A program made the position numbers and the translations under genes. The notes under the pieces are model-generated. The model saw only the letters and a list, made by a program, of their open reading frames with translations, searched no databases and had not been told where the DNA came from. Of a DNA stretch of 28,175 bases, positions 9,552 through 16,615 are shown in pieces; position 1 is the stretch's first letter; the number at the start of each line of letters is the position of its first letter. The DNA comes from Fidelibacterota bacterium TCS55 (GTDB lineage Bacteria; Fidelibacterota; Marinisomatia; Marinisomatales; TCS55). The DNA lies in the NCBI GenBank assembly GCA_905182385.1, contig CAJJBS010000004.1:1-28175 (forward strand), written 5' to 3'.

Positions 9552-10160
9552 ATGGAACATTATTTAAGTTTAATAACTAAAGCCGTTTTTGTTGAAAATA
9601 TACTTTTAGCTTATTTTCTTGGTATGTGCTCATTTTTAGCAGTTTCTAAGAAAGTTGATGCATCTATAGGCTTAGGCTTTGCTGTGATATTTGTATTGAC
9701 TATCACATCACCTGTTAATTGGTTTATCTATAGTTTTCTATTGGCTGATGGTGCTTTGGTTTGGTTGGGCTTTCCTGATGTTAATTTAAGTTTTCTTAAA
9801 CCAATTGTCTTTATTGCTGTTATTGCTGCTATGGTACAATTGGTAGAAATGGTTATTGATAGATTTTCGCCTGCACTTTATCAAAGTTTAGGGATTTTTC
9901 TACCATTAATTGCTGTTAATTGCTCAATATTAGGAGGATCTTTGTTTTTAGTTGAACGTGATTATAATTTAATAGAATCAACAGTTTTTGGTTTTGGTTC
10001 AGGTTTGGGTTGGTTCTTGGCTATAGCATCAATGGCATCTATTCGTTATAGGTTGCGATATTCAAACGTTCCATTAAAATTAAGAGGTGTCGGTATAACA
10101 ATGTTATTAACTGGCTTAATTTCAATAGCTTTCATGTCATTCGGGGGAATACAATTATGA
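9552..10160 (+). CDS. nqrE: Na+-translocating NADH:quinone reductase subunit E
   Basis: A six-helix membrane subunit paired with NqrD, 202 residues. The conserved iron-binding cysteines are Cys26 (YFLGMCSFLAVSKK) and Cys124 (PLIAVNCSILGGSLF). The N-terminal KAVFVENILLAYFLG is typical. Two bases separate it from nqrD and its stop overlaps nqrF by four bases (ATGA). Confidence 0.96.
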   Translation: MEHYLSLITKAVFVENILLAYFLGMCSFLAVSKKVDASIGLGFAVIFVLTITSPVNWFIYSFLLADGALVWLGFPDVNLSFLKPIVFIAVIAAMVQLVEMVIDRFSPALYQSLGIFLPLIAVNCSILGGSLFLVERDYNLIESTVFGFGSGLGWFLAIASMASIRYRLRYSNVPLKLRGVGITMLLTGLISIAFMSFGGIQL

Positions 10161-11392
10161 TAACAGCTTCAACTTTCTTAAGCGTCGCTATTTTTTGCGG
10201 AATTATTCTTATTCTTGTTTTAATGTTAAATTTTGCAGAATCTAAGCTTCTTCCGCAAGGTGAGGTCACAATTAATATTAATGGTGATGATGATAAATCA
10301 ATAAAATTAAAACCAGGACCTACTTTACTTTCAGCCTTAGCTACTCAAAATATTTTTCTTCCTTCGGCTTGTGGAGGAGGGGGGACTTGTGCACTGTGTA
10401 AATGCCAAGTTAATGAAGGTGGTGGTGAAATTTTACCAACTGAAAAAGGTCATATCAATCGAGCTGAGGCTAAAGATAACTGGCGATTAGCTTGCCAAGT
10501 AAAAATTAAAGAAGATATGAAAGTTCATGTTCCTGACGAAATTTTTAATATTCAAAAATGGGAATGTACTGTTCGTTCAAATAAAAATGTAGCAACTTTT
10601 ATAAAAGAACTGGTTTTAGAATTACCAAAAGGTGAAAATTTAAATTTTACAGCAGGCGGATATATACAAATTGATGTTCCAGAATATCATAATTTAGGTT
10701 TTAAGAATTTTGATGTTGAAAAAGAATATCATGAAGACTGGGATAAGTTTAAAATTTGGGATGTTGTGGCAAATAATGATGAAGATTGTTTTAGAGCTTA
10801 TTCAATGGCAAATCATCCGGCAGAAGGTAATATTATTATTCTTAATGTTAGAATATCTACTCCTCCTCCTGCGCTTTGGGATCAAGTACCTCCAGGTATA
10901 GCCTCTTCATATATATTTAATTTAAAAGCTGGTGATAAAGTAACTATCTCTGGTCCTTTTGGAGAGTTTTTTGCTAAAAAATCTGAGAGAGAAATGATTT
11001 ATCTTGGTGGTGGTGCTGGAATGGCGCCCATGCGCAGTCATTTATTTGATCTTCTTGATACTCAAAAAACTAAGCGTAAAATAACTTTTTTCTATGGTGC
11101 GCGTTCTGCCAGAGAAATGTTTTACCATGATGATTTCAAAAGGTTAGAAAAAGAATTTCCAAATTTTAAATATATTGTTGGTCTATCAGAACCTATGCCT
11201 GAGGATAAATGGAAAGGCTCAACTGGTTTTATTCATAATGTTGCCTTTAATGAATACCTTAAAGATCATGAAGACCCAACAGAGCTTGAATATTACATGT
11301 GTGGACCCCCAATGATGATAGATGCATGCGATAAAATGCTTTATGATCTAGGTGTTGAAAGAGAAATGATTGCTTACGATAGCTTTGGATAG
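10157..11392 (+). CDS. nqrF: Na+-translocating NADH:quinone reductase subunit F (NADH-oxidising)
   Basis: The entry point for electrons in Na+-NQR: it oxidises NADH through FAD and passes electrons to a 2Fe-2S centre. It is 411 residues. Domains in order: an N-terminal helix (about 3-26); a plant-type ferredoxin domain with cysteines 72, 78, 81 and 113 (ACGGGGTCALCKC and WRLACQV); an FAD-binding domain with RAYSMANHP (213-221); and an NADH-binding domain with YLGGGAGMAPMRSH (282-295) and a C-terminal YMCGPPMM. All expected cofactor residues are there. A terminator-like hairpin begins 25 bases after the stop. Confidence 0.97.
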   Translation: MITASTFLSVAIFCGIILILVLMLNFAESKLLPQGEVTININGDDDKSIKLKPGPTLLSALATQNIFLPSACGGGGTCALCKCQVNEGGGEILPTEKGHINRAEAKDNWRLACQVKIKEDMKVHVPDEIFNIQKWECTVRSNKNVATFIKELVLELPKGENLNFTAGGYIQIDVPEYHNLGFKNFDVEKEYHEDWDKFKIWDVVANNDEDCFRAYSMANHPAEGNIIILNVRISTPPPALWDQVPPGIASSYIFNLKAGDKVTISGPFGEFFAKKSEREMIYLGGGAGMAPMRSHLFDLLDTQKTKRKITFFYGARSAREMFYHDDFKRLEKEFPNFKYIVGLSEPMPEDKWKGSTGFIHNVAFNEYLKDHEDPTELEYYMCGPPMMIDACDKMLYDLGVEREMIAYDSFG

Positions 11393-12449
11393 TCGAGTTA
11401 TATCAAGGTTGTCTTATAAAGCCCAATTGTCATTGGGCTTTTGTTTTATTTTAATATTTGGCTGTAATAGAGAATTGCCATTAGTAAGCATGTCAGGAAG
11501 TGCATGGGGTACCAATTATTCTATAAAAATAGTTTCAGATCCAAATATTCCTATTGATATTTTAAAATTTAAATCTAGTATTGATTCTATTATAATCGAT
11601 ATAGATAACCAAATGTCTACTTATAAAATTAATAGTGAGATATCTCTATTTAATAGTTTACCTAGAAATGCAGTAATAAATATTTCTCCTGGATTTACTG
11701 GATTAATAAAAAGATCTATTTATTGGAGTAAACTAACTTCAGGCTCTTTTGATATTACCGTATTTCCAGCAGTAATAAACTGGAGAGAAGGTAAAAAAGA
11801 TAGGGAATATCAAGAGATTTGGGAACCACCTAGTGATTTAGATATAATAATGCAGATGGATAAAATTGGTTATGAAAAAATAAAGTTATCTGATAGAACA
11901 CTTAAAAAGTCAGTTAAAGGTCAAATGATTGATGTAAATGCTATTGCAAAAGGTTGGGGTGTTGACAAAATCTTTGATTATCTACAAGTAAATGGCATTG
12001 CTAGGTTCATGATAGAGATTGGTGGGGAAATAAGAGTATTAGGTTTAAATAATAAAGGTAAAAAATGGAAAATTGGAATTGATAAACCGATATATGGAAA
12101 TAATCCAGGTCAAAATATTATTGAAATAGTAAAATTAAAAAATCAGGCTATGGCTACTTCAGGAAATTATCGGAATTATTATGAATTTGATGGTAAAAAA
12201 TATTCTCATATTATAGATCCAAGAAATGGAAATTCAATATTTTCTGATATTTCTTCTGTAACTGTAATCGCACCTAATTGTTTAGATGCAGATGTTTTAG
12301 CAACGGCTTTAAATGTATTATCTTATGATGATGGCTTAAAATTGATTAACTCATTAGATGGGTATGAAGCCCTTTGGGTAATTGACGTTGGATATAATAA
12401 CAACTTTAAAGTTGAATTTAGTTCTGGAATGCCAGTTGTTAGTGATTGA
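11370..12449 (+). CDS. apbE: FAD:protein FMN transferase (ApbE), predicted lipoprotein
   Basis: ApbE transfers FMN from FAD to a threonine in target proteins, here most likely NqrB and NqrC encoded just upstream. Up to 359 residues. Family motifs: GSAWGTNYSIKI, DNQMSTYKINSEISLFNS, VNAIAKGWGVDKI, EIGGEIRVLG, MATSGNYRNYYE, YSHIIDPRNGNS and DADVLATALNVL. The N-terminus has basic residues, then a hydrophobic run ending in a loose lipobox (IFGC, Cys32), so it is probably a lipoprotein outside the inner membrane, where NqrC's FMN site lies. The start is uncertain. TTG at 11370 has a GAAAGAG site upstream but overlaps nqrF by 23 bases; TTG at 11409 gives a more compact signal peptide. The signal coding overlaps a terminator hairpin. 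The 3' end overlaps nqrM on the other strand by 11 bases. Confidence 0.92.
   Translation: MLTIALDSRVISRLSYKAQLSLGFCFILIFGCNRELPLVSMSGSAWGTNYSIKIVSDPNIPIDILKFKSSIDSIIIDIDNQMSTYKINSEISLFNSLPRNAVINISPGFTGLIKRSIYWSKLTSGSFDITVFPAVINWREGKKDREYQEIWEPPSDLDIIMQMDKIGYEKIKLSDRTLKKSVKGQMIDVNAIAKGWGVDKIFDYLQVNGIARFMIEIGGEIRVLGLNNKGKKWKIGIDKPIYGNNPGQNIIEIVKLKNQAMATSGNYRNYYEFDGKKYSHIIDPRNGNSIFSDISSVTVIAPNCLDADVLATALNVLSYDDGLKLINSLDGYEALWVIDVGYNNNFKVEFSSGMPVVSD
11418..11452 (+). terminator. Intrinsic terminator after nqrF, inside the apbE leader
   Basis: A perfect 10-base-pair stem (AAAGCCCAAT at 11418-11427 and ATTGGGCTTT at 11432-11441) closes a four-base TGTC loop. It is followed by a T-rich tail (TGTTTTATTTT). 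It lies 25 bases after the nqrF stop and fits an intrinsic terminator for the nqr operon. The same bases encode part of the predicted ApbE signal peptide (KAQLSLGF), so apbE would need read-through or would be attenuated here. On the opposite strand the tail is not T-rich, so it probably acts only on plus-strand transcripts. Confidence 0.75.
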
Positions 12450-12618
12450 TTTTATTAGGTTTTTGCGAAGGATCATCGCAGGAACCACCGCTTAAACATA
12501 CACAGTCACTTGCAACGCCACCACATGATCCTTGGAGTGGTTTTCTATTGAAAATTATTCCAACAGACATACCTAGCAAAGCTAGGCCAATAACAATAAT
12601 TGAAAAGAAAAATTCCAT
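12439..12618 (-). CDS. nqrM: Na+-NQR maturation protein NqrM (DUF539-type)
   Basis: A 59-residue protein on the minus strand, easily missed because of its size. It has one N-terminal helix (MEFFFSIIVIGLALLGMSVG), then a basic stretch NRKPLQGSCGG and a cysteine-rich tail with cysteines 32, 39, 41 and 47. This matches the NqrM layout: one helix, R-K-P-I/L-x-GSCGG, further cysteines. NqrM is known to be needed for assembly of Na+-NQR, probably by supplying iron to the NqrD/NqrE centre. It normally follows apbE in the same direction; here it is inverted and meets apbE tail to tail with an 11-base overlap. No clear ribosome site precedes the ATG; a weak promoter is possible in the divergent gap before the antiporter gene. 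Confidence 0.9.
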   Translation of the reverse strand: MEFFFSIIVIGLALLGMSVGIIFNRKPLQGSCGGVASDCVCLSGGSCDDPSQKPNKINH

Positions 12619-12738
12619 TCATAAAATTACAATAAAATATCTATTTAAAACTTCAATCAAAAATTAGGAAGATTAATATTAGTTGAATTATTTTACAGCA
12701 TAAGAATTAATCCAAAATTTGAATATTTAATAAAAATT
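12619..12738. promoter_or_regulatory. Divergent intergenic region between nqrM and the antiporter gene
   Basis: This 120-base, very AT-rich gap separates the starts of two divergent genes, so it should hold a promoter for each. I see only weak candidates: toward nqrM, TTGATT and TTTTAT spaced by 17 bases on the minus strand; toward the antiporter, TTGAAT at 12683-12688 without a convincing partner, and TATTTAATA at 12724-12732 very close to the ATG, which lacks a Shine-Dalgarno site. No operator-like repeat is evident. Confidence 0.4.
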
Positions 12739-14136
12739 ATGAAAAAAATACTTGTAATAATTTTCTCTTTAAGTGCACTCCTCTTTGCATCTGAAGGTAA
12801 TGCACCACATCTAGATGGTTCAGAATTATCAATACTCTGGGTGATTCCTTTTGTTGGAATTTTACTATCAATTGCTATTTTTCCTTTGCTAGCTCCACAT
12901 TACTGGCACCAAAACTTTGGAAAGATTTCTGCATTTTGGGCTATTCTCTTTATAGCACCTTTTTTATTTAGCGCTGGCTTTTCAATTACTCTTTACGAAA
13001 TTCTTCATGTTGGTTTTTTAGAGTATATCCCTTTTATTATTCTATTATTAGCTTTATTTACTATTTCTGGAGGAGTTCAATTAACTGGTTCCTTAGTAGG
13101 TACCCCTATAATGAATACAGGTATCATTTTTATCGGTACTGTATTAGCAAGTTGGATGGGCACTACGGGTGCTGCAATGCTTCTCATTAGACCACTTTTA
13201 CGAGCAAATAAAGATAGAAAATATAAAGTCCATGTTGTTATCTTCTTTATTTTCCTTGTTGCAAACATTGGAGGATCATTAACACCATTAGGAGACCCAC
13301 CTTTATTCTTAGGTTTTCTAAAAGGAGTAGATTTCTTTTGGACAACGAAAGCAATGTTCTTGCCTATGTTATTTTTAGTTATTTCACTGCTCATAATTTT
13401 TTATATCTATGATACTATTCAGTATAAAAAAGAAGATATTCTTCCAGCTCCGACAACTTCTGAAAAGATAGGTCTTAAAGGATCATTTAACTTATTACTT
13501 ATCCTTGGTGTAATATTTTCTGTATTGTTGAGTGGTTTTTGGAAACCTCATATTGAATTTACAGTTTATCACGTTCATCTTGAGCTTCAGAATATAATTA
13601 GAGATATTTTATTATTAGCTCTTGCTTATGCGAGCTGGAAATTCACTTCAAAGCAAATTAGACAAGCGAATGAATTTAATTGGTTCCCCATCTTAGAAGT
13701 AGCCAAGCTATTTGCTAGTATATTTATTACAATTATTCCTGCAATTGCTATTCTTAAAGCAGGTACATCTGGTGCGCTTGCTCTAATTGTGAATTCTGTT
13801 TCTGGTGATTCTGGGCCTATAAATCATATGTATTTCTGGTTAACCGGAATTCTATCAAGTTTCCTTGACAATGCACCAACTTATTTAGTGTTTTTTAATA
13901 CAGCAGGAGGAGACCCTCAAGTTCTAATGGGTGAGTTATCAAACACATTATTAGCTATATCAGCAGGAGCTGTTTTTATGGGGGCAAATACATATATTGG
14001 AAACGCGCCAAACTTCATGGTTAAATCAATAGCAGAGTCATCTGGAATAAAAATGCCATCATTTTTCGGTTTTTTCCTATATTCTTTAGCCATTTTATTT
14101 CCATTATTTGGTTTAGTAAGTTGGATATTCTTTTAA
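12739..14136 (+). CDS. Sodium:proton antiporter / CitMHS-type ion transporter
   Basis: An inner-membrane transporter of the ion-transporter superfamily (NhaD, ArsB, CitMHS), 465 residues with about eleven helices. The first 18 residues (MKKILVIIFSLSALLFAS) look like a cleavable signal or first helix. Conserved family segments: TGTPIMN-like loop (LVGTPIMNTG), NIGGSLTPLGDPPLFLGFL in the first half and FLDNAPTYLVFFN plus GANTYIGNAPNFMVKSIAE in the second half; these paired loops form the substrate site in the fold. The pattern is that of proteins annotated as putative citrate transport or Na+/H+ antiporter (CitMHS_2). Next to Na+-NQR, Na+/H+ exchange is the likely role, but the substrate cannot be read from sequence. 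There is no evident Shine-Dalgarno before the ATG. Confidence 0.8.
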   Translation: MKKILVIIFSLSALLFASEGNAPHLDGSELSILWVIPFVGILLSIAIFPLLAPHYWHQNFGKISAFWAILFIAPFLFSAGFSITLYEILHVGFLEYIPFIILLLALFTISGGVQLTGSLVGTPIMNTGIIFIGTVLASWMGTTGAAMLLIRPLLRANKDRKYKVHVVIFFIFLVANIGGSLTPLGDPPLFLGFLKGVDFFWTTKAMFLPMLFLVISLLIIFYIYDTIQYKKEDILPAPTTSEKIGLKGSFNLLLILGVIFSVLLSGFWKPHIEFTVYHVHLELQNIIRDILLLALAYASWKFTSKQIRQANEFNWFPILEVAKLFASIFITIIPAIAILKAGTSGALALIVNSVSGDSGPINHMYFWLTGILSSFLDNAPTYLVFFNTAGGDPQVLMGELSNTLLAISAGAVFMGANTYIGNAPNFMVKSIAESSGIKMPSFFGFFLYSLAILFPLFGLVSWIFF

Positions 14137-14139
14137 ATA

Positions 14140-14679
14140 ATGAGAATATCTAAAGTAACAACTAAAACTGGAGATAATGGAAAAACAAATCTAGGTGATG
14201 GCACAAGAGTTTCAAAAGATCATCCTAATGTTAGCTTTTTAGGTGATATAGATGAGCTAAGTTGTCATTTAGGCCACGCCATAACAGAATGCGACTCTAC
14301 TTCAGTAAAAAAACAACTTGAATCTATTCAGCAAGACCTTTTTAATATTGGTGGAGAAGCTTCAATGCCAAATGATGAAATTTTACTTTTAAAAACTGAT
14401 AGACTAATTTTTTTAGAAGAACAAATTAATAAAATGAATAAACAACTAGCGCCATTAGAAGAGTTTATTCTACCAGGTGGAGATGAGCTTTGTTCTAGGC
14501 TTCACATTGTAAGAGCAGTCTCTCGTAGAGCCGAAAGGTCATGTGTTACTTTATTAGCTAATGAAGGAACACATAAAAGTTGGCTAACATATTTAAATAG
14601 ATTGAGTGATTTTATTTTTGTCTTAATTAGGTTTTTAAACCAAAGTGAAGGTCTAGATGAAACATTATGGCAAAGATAA
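14140..14679 (+). CDS. pduO: Corrinoid adenosyltransferase, PduO type
   Basis: It converts cob(I)alamin and ATP into adenosylcobalamin, the coenzyme of acyl-CoA mutases; human MMAB is a homologue. It is 179 residues, mostly helical. Motifs of the PduO-type ATP-binding trimer: TKTGDNGKTNLGDGTRVSKD (8-27), FILPGGDE (109-116), SRRAER (128-133) and YLNRLSDFIFVLIR (151-164). It begins three bases after the antiporter stop and is therefore probably cotranscribed. A B12-dependent mutase gene lies about 7 kb downstream on the same strand, the likely consumer of the product. Confidence 0.92.
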   Translation: MRISKVTTKTGDNGKTNLGDGTRVSKDHPNVSFLGDIDELSCHLGHAITECDSTSVKKQLESIQQDLFNIGGEASMPNDEILLLKTDRLIFLEEQINKMNKQLAPLEEFILPGGDELCSRLHIVRAVSRRAERSCVTLLANEGTHKSWLTYLNRLSDFIFVLIRFLNQSEGLDETLWQR

Positions 14680-14753
14680 AAAAATATATTTTTAGTTCGA
14701 TAGTTAGATAAACTCTATATAAAATATACTTAAATTCCTGGTCTTATAACGTT
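14680..14753 (+). promoter_or_regulatory. AT-rich gap ahead of the DHH phosphoesterase gene
   Basis: A 74-base gap, one of only two larger ones in the window. It starts with a 14-base AT-only palindrome (AAAAATATATTTTT, 14680-14693) and holds TATA-rich stretches (CTATATAAAATATA around 14714-14727 and TTATAA at 14744-14749) that could be -10 elements. It is a plausible promoter for the run nrnA to cstA, but I see no good -35 match and no GC-rich terminator stem. Confidence 0.35.
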
Positions 14754-15758
14754 ATGCTAGACTGGAAATCCTTACATAATACAATTAATAGTTCAGCGAG
14801 AATATTGCTGTCTACCCACGAAAATCCTGATGGCGATGGCCTAGGAAGCGCAACGGCTGTATATCATTATCTGACAAAAATTGGAAAAGATTGTCGTTTG
14901 ATTATTATTTCTGATTTACCAAAAGAATATCAATTTTTAAATTTAGATAATATAATTGAAACTTATGATTCTAATCTTCATGATGATTGGATATCTCAAG
15001 CTGATTTAGCAATCATATTTGATGTTGGTGATTTTAACAGATTAAGACAAGTTGGTGAAAAAATTTCTGCTAATTCTATAAAAGCAATAAATTTTGACCA
15101 TCATCCAGATTTAAAAGATAAAAGATTCTCTGATAATTATATTCAAATTACTGCTGCAGCTACGGGAGAAATGGTTTATGACTTTTTAAAGTCAGTAAAT
15201 GTTAATTTAACATTAGCTATGGCAAATGGGATTTATACTGCAGTTATGACAGATACTGGATCTTTTTGTTATAGTAATACAAATCAAAAATGTCACCAAA
15301 TTGCGATTGAGTGTCTAGACGTTGGAGTGAATACTTCACAAATATATCAAACTGTTTACGAAAATAGAACTGCTGGACAAGTAAAATTGCTAGCTGGAAT
15401 AATAAATAATTTAAATTTTAGTGATAATCACGAATTAGCTTGGTTTTCAATAAGTCAAAAAATGATGAAAAATGCTAATGCTATAAATAAAGATATTGAT
15501 GGCTTTTCTGACTTTGTTAGATCTATTCAAGGAGTAGAGGTTGCATTAATGGTCTTTGAAAATACAAATGGAACTTGTCGAATAAATTTTCGTTCTAAAG
15601 GTAAATATATTATAAATACTATAGCAAAATCTTTAGGAGGAGGAGGCCATAAGTTTGCGGCTGGTGCTATGAAGAATGGAGATTTAGAGGATGTTTTGAA
15701 TGACGTTTTAACTGAAACGCGTATTCATTTAAGCAAAATAGACTCAAATTTTTCATGA
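14754..15758 (+). CDS. nrnA: DHH-family phosphoesterase (NrnA-type oligoribonuclease / pAp phosphatase)
   Basis: A cytoplasmic metal-dependent phosphoesterase, 334 residues. DHH domain motifs: STHENPDGDGLGSA (His22, Asp26, Asp28), IFDVGDFNRL (Asp90), NFDHHPD (the DHH triad, residues 115-117) and TDTGSF. The C-terminal DHHA1 domain carries GGGGHKFAAGA. Two-domain proteins of this size act on short RNA or DNA oligonucleotides and on 3'-phosphoadenosine 5'-phosphate in the NrnA family; cyclic-di-AMP breakdown is another activity known among relatives. The exact substrate is not decided by the sequence. The stop overlaps ispH by four bases (ATGA). Confidence 0.88.
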   Translation: MLDWKSLHNTINSSARILLSTHENPDGDGLGSATAVYHYLTKIGKDCRLIIISDLPKEYQFLNLDNIIETYDSNLHDDWISQADLAIIFDVGDFNRLRQVGEKISANSIKAINFDHHPDLKDKRFSDNYIQITAAATGEMVYDFLKSVNVNLTLAMANGIYTAVMTDTGSFCYSNTNQKCHQIAIECLDVGVNTSQIYQTVYENRTAGQVKLLAGIINNLNFSDNHELAWFSISQKMMKNANAINKDIDGFSDFVRSIQGVEVALMVFENTNGTCRINFRSKGKYIINTIAKSLGGGGHKFAAGAMKNGDLEDVLNDVLTETRIHLSKIDSNFS

Positions 15759-16615
15759 AAATATTAGTAGCCAAAGATGCAGGTTATTGTTTTGGCGTTA
15801 GAGATGCGGTTAAACTAGCTTATGATACAGCAAATAAAAATGGTGATGTTTATATGCTTGGTGATATAGTACATAATGAAAATGTAGTAAAAGATTTAGA
15901 GGATGCAGGTGCAAAGGTTGTTGACTCTTTAGATAATATTCCAAAAGATAAGCCTGTCCTATTTAGAGCGCATGGAACATCTGTGGAAACGTGGAATAGC
16001 GCAATTAAGAAAAATATGAATATCGTTGATGCTACTTGTCCTTTAGTATTAGAAATTCATGAGGAAGTTAAAAAATTAGAAGCAGAAGGAAGAAAAATAA
16101 TTATAGTTGGTGATCATGGCCATGATGAAGTAAAAGGAATAGCTAGTCAGGTGAAAGATCCAATTATTATTTCTTCTTCAAATGAAGCACTAAGTCTAAG
16201 GAAGTATAAAAGTGCAGGCGTTGTGAGCCAATCAACACAAACTATAGAAAATGTCCAAGAAATTATTAATATTATTATGACTAAAGTCTTTGATCTTCGT
16301 TTTGTGAATACTATTTGTTTCCCCACGAAACGTAATCAAAGTCAAATTAAAGAACTTGCAGAGCAATGTGATTTAATGGTTGTAATAGGTTCTTTTACTA
16401 GTGCTAATTCAAACAGATTAACAGCATTAGCAAAAAAACGAAATAATAAATCTTATCAAGTGACTAATGCTGATGAGATTAACCCTGATTGGTTTCAAAA
16501 AGTAGAAATAGTAGGTGTCTCTGCTGGTGCAAGTACCCCAGATATAATAATTAATGATGTCTTAGAAAAAATTAAAAAAATTGGAAATGTCCAAAAGGAG
16601 ATTATTTATGGATAA
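15755..16615 (+). CDS. ispH: 4-hydroxy-3-methylbut-2-enyl diphosphate reductase
   Basis: The last enzyme of the MEP pathway, reducing HMBPP to isopentenyl and dimethylallyl diphosphate with an iron-sulfur cluster. It is 286 residues. The three cluster cysteines are Cys12 (GYCFGVRDAV), Cys95 (DATCPLV) and Cys188 (NTICFPT). Substrate-binding parts include His40 (IVHNENVV), His73 (FRAHGTS), His121 (GDHGHDEV), GSFTSANSNRL and VSAGASTPD. The segment after Cys188 reads FPTKRNQ where many homologues have xxTxxRQ; the conserved threonine (191) is kept. It overlaps the upstream gene by four bases and pdxS by eight. Confidence 0.96.
   Translation: MKILVAKDAGYCFGVRDAVKLAYDTANKNGDVYMLGDIVHNENVVKDLEDAGAKVVDSLDNIPKDKPVLFRAHGTSVETWNSAIKKNMNIVDATCPLVLEIHEEVKKLEAEGRKIIIVGDHGHDEVKGIASQVKDPIIISSSNEALSLRKYKSAGVVSQSTQTIENVQEIINIIMTKVFDLRFVNTICFPTKRNQSQIKELAEQCDLMVVIGSFTSANSNRLTALAKKRNNKSYQVTNADEINPDWFQKVEIVGVSAGASTPDIIINDVLEKIKKIGNVQKEIIYG
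16593..16600 (+). promoter_or_regulatory. Shine-Dalgarno site that sets the pdxS start
   Basis: AAAAGGAG lies seven bases before the ATG at 16608, inside the 3' end of ispH. It is the strongest ribosome site in the area and picks this ATG over an earlier in-frame start at 16581. Confidence 0.8.

Noticed and set aside
10710..10901. Plus-strand open frame of 63 codons inside nqrF
   Set aside because: Shadow of the FAD-binding region of nqrF in another frame.
12464..12480. Small inverted repeat TGCGA/TCGCA within the nqrM 3' coding part as a bidirectional terminator for apbE and nqrM
   Set aside because: Five-pair stem with a seven-base loop is weak, and the T-tracts are not placed as a terminator needs.
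12446..12667. Plus-strand open frame of 73 codons after apbE
   Set aside because: It lies antisense to the clear NqrM gene, its product has no recognisable family or helix, and the proline/lysine-rich sequence looks like a shadow frame.
13077..13394. Minus-strand open frame of 105 codons inside the antiporter gene
   Set aside because: Antisense to a well-conserved membrane protein and without recognisable features.
14680..14693. AT-only palindrome after the adenosyltransferase gene as a terminator
   Set aside because: The stem has no G-C pairs and would be too unstable to act as an intrinsic terminator; in such AT-rich DNA it may arise by chance.
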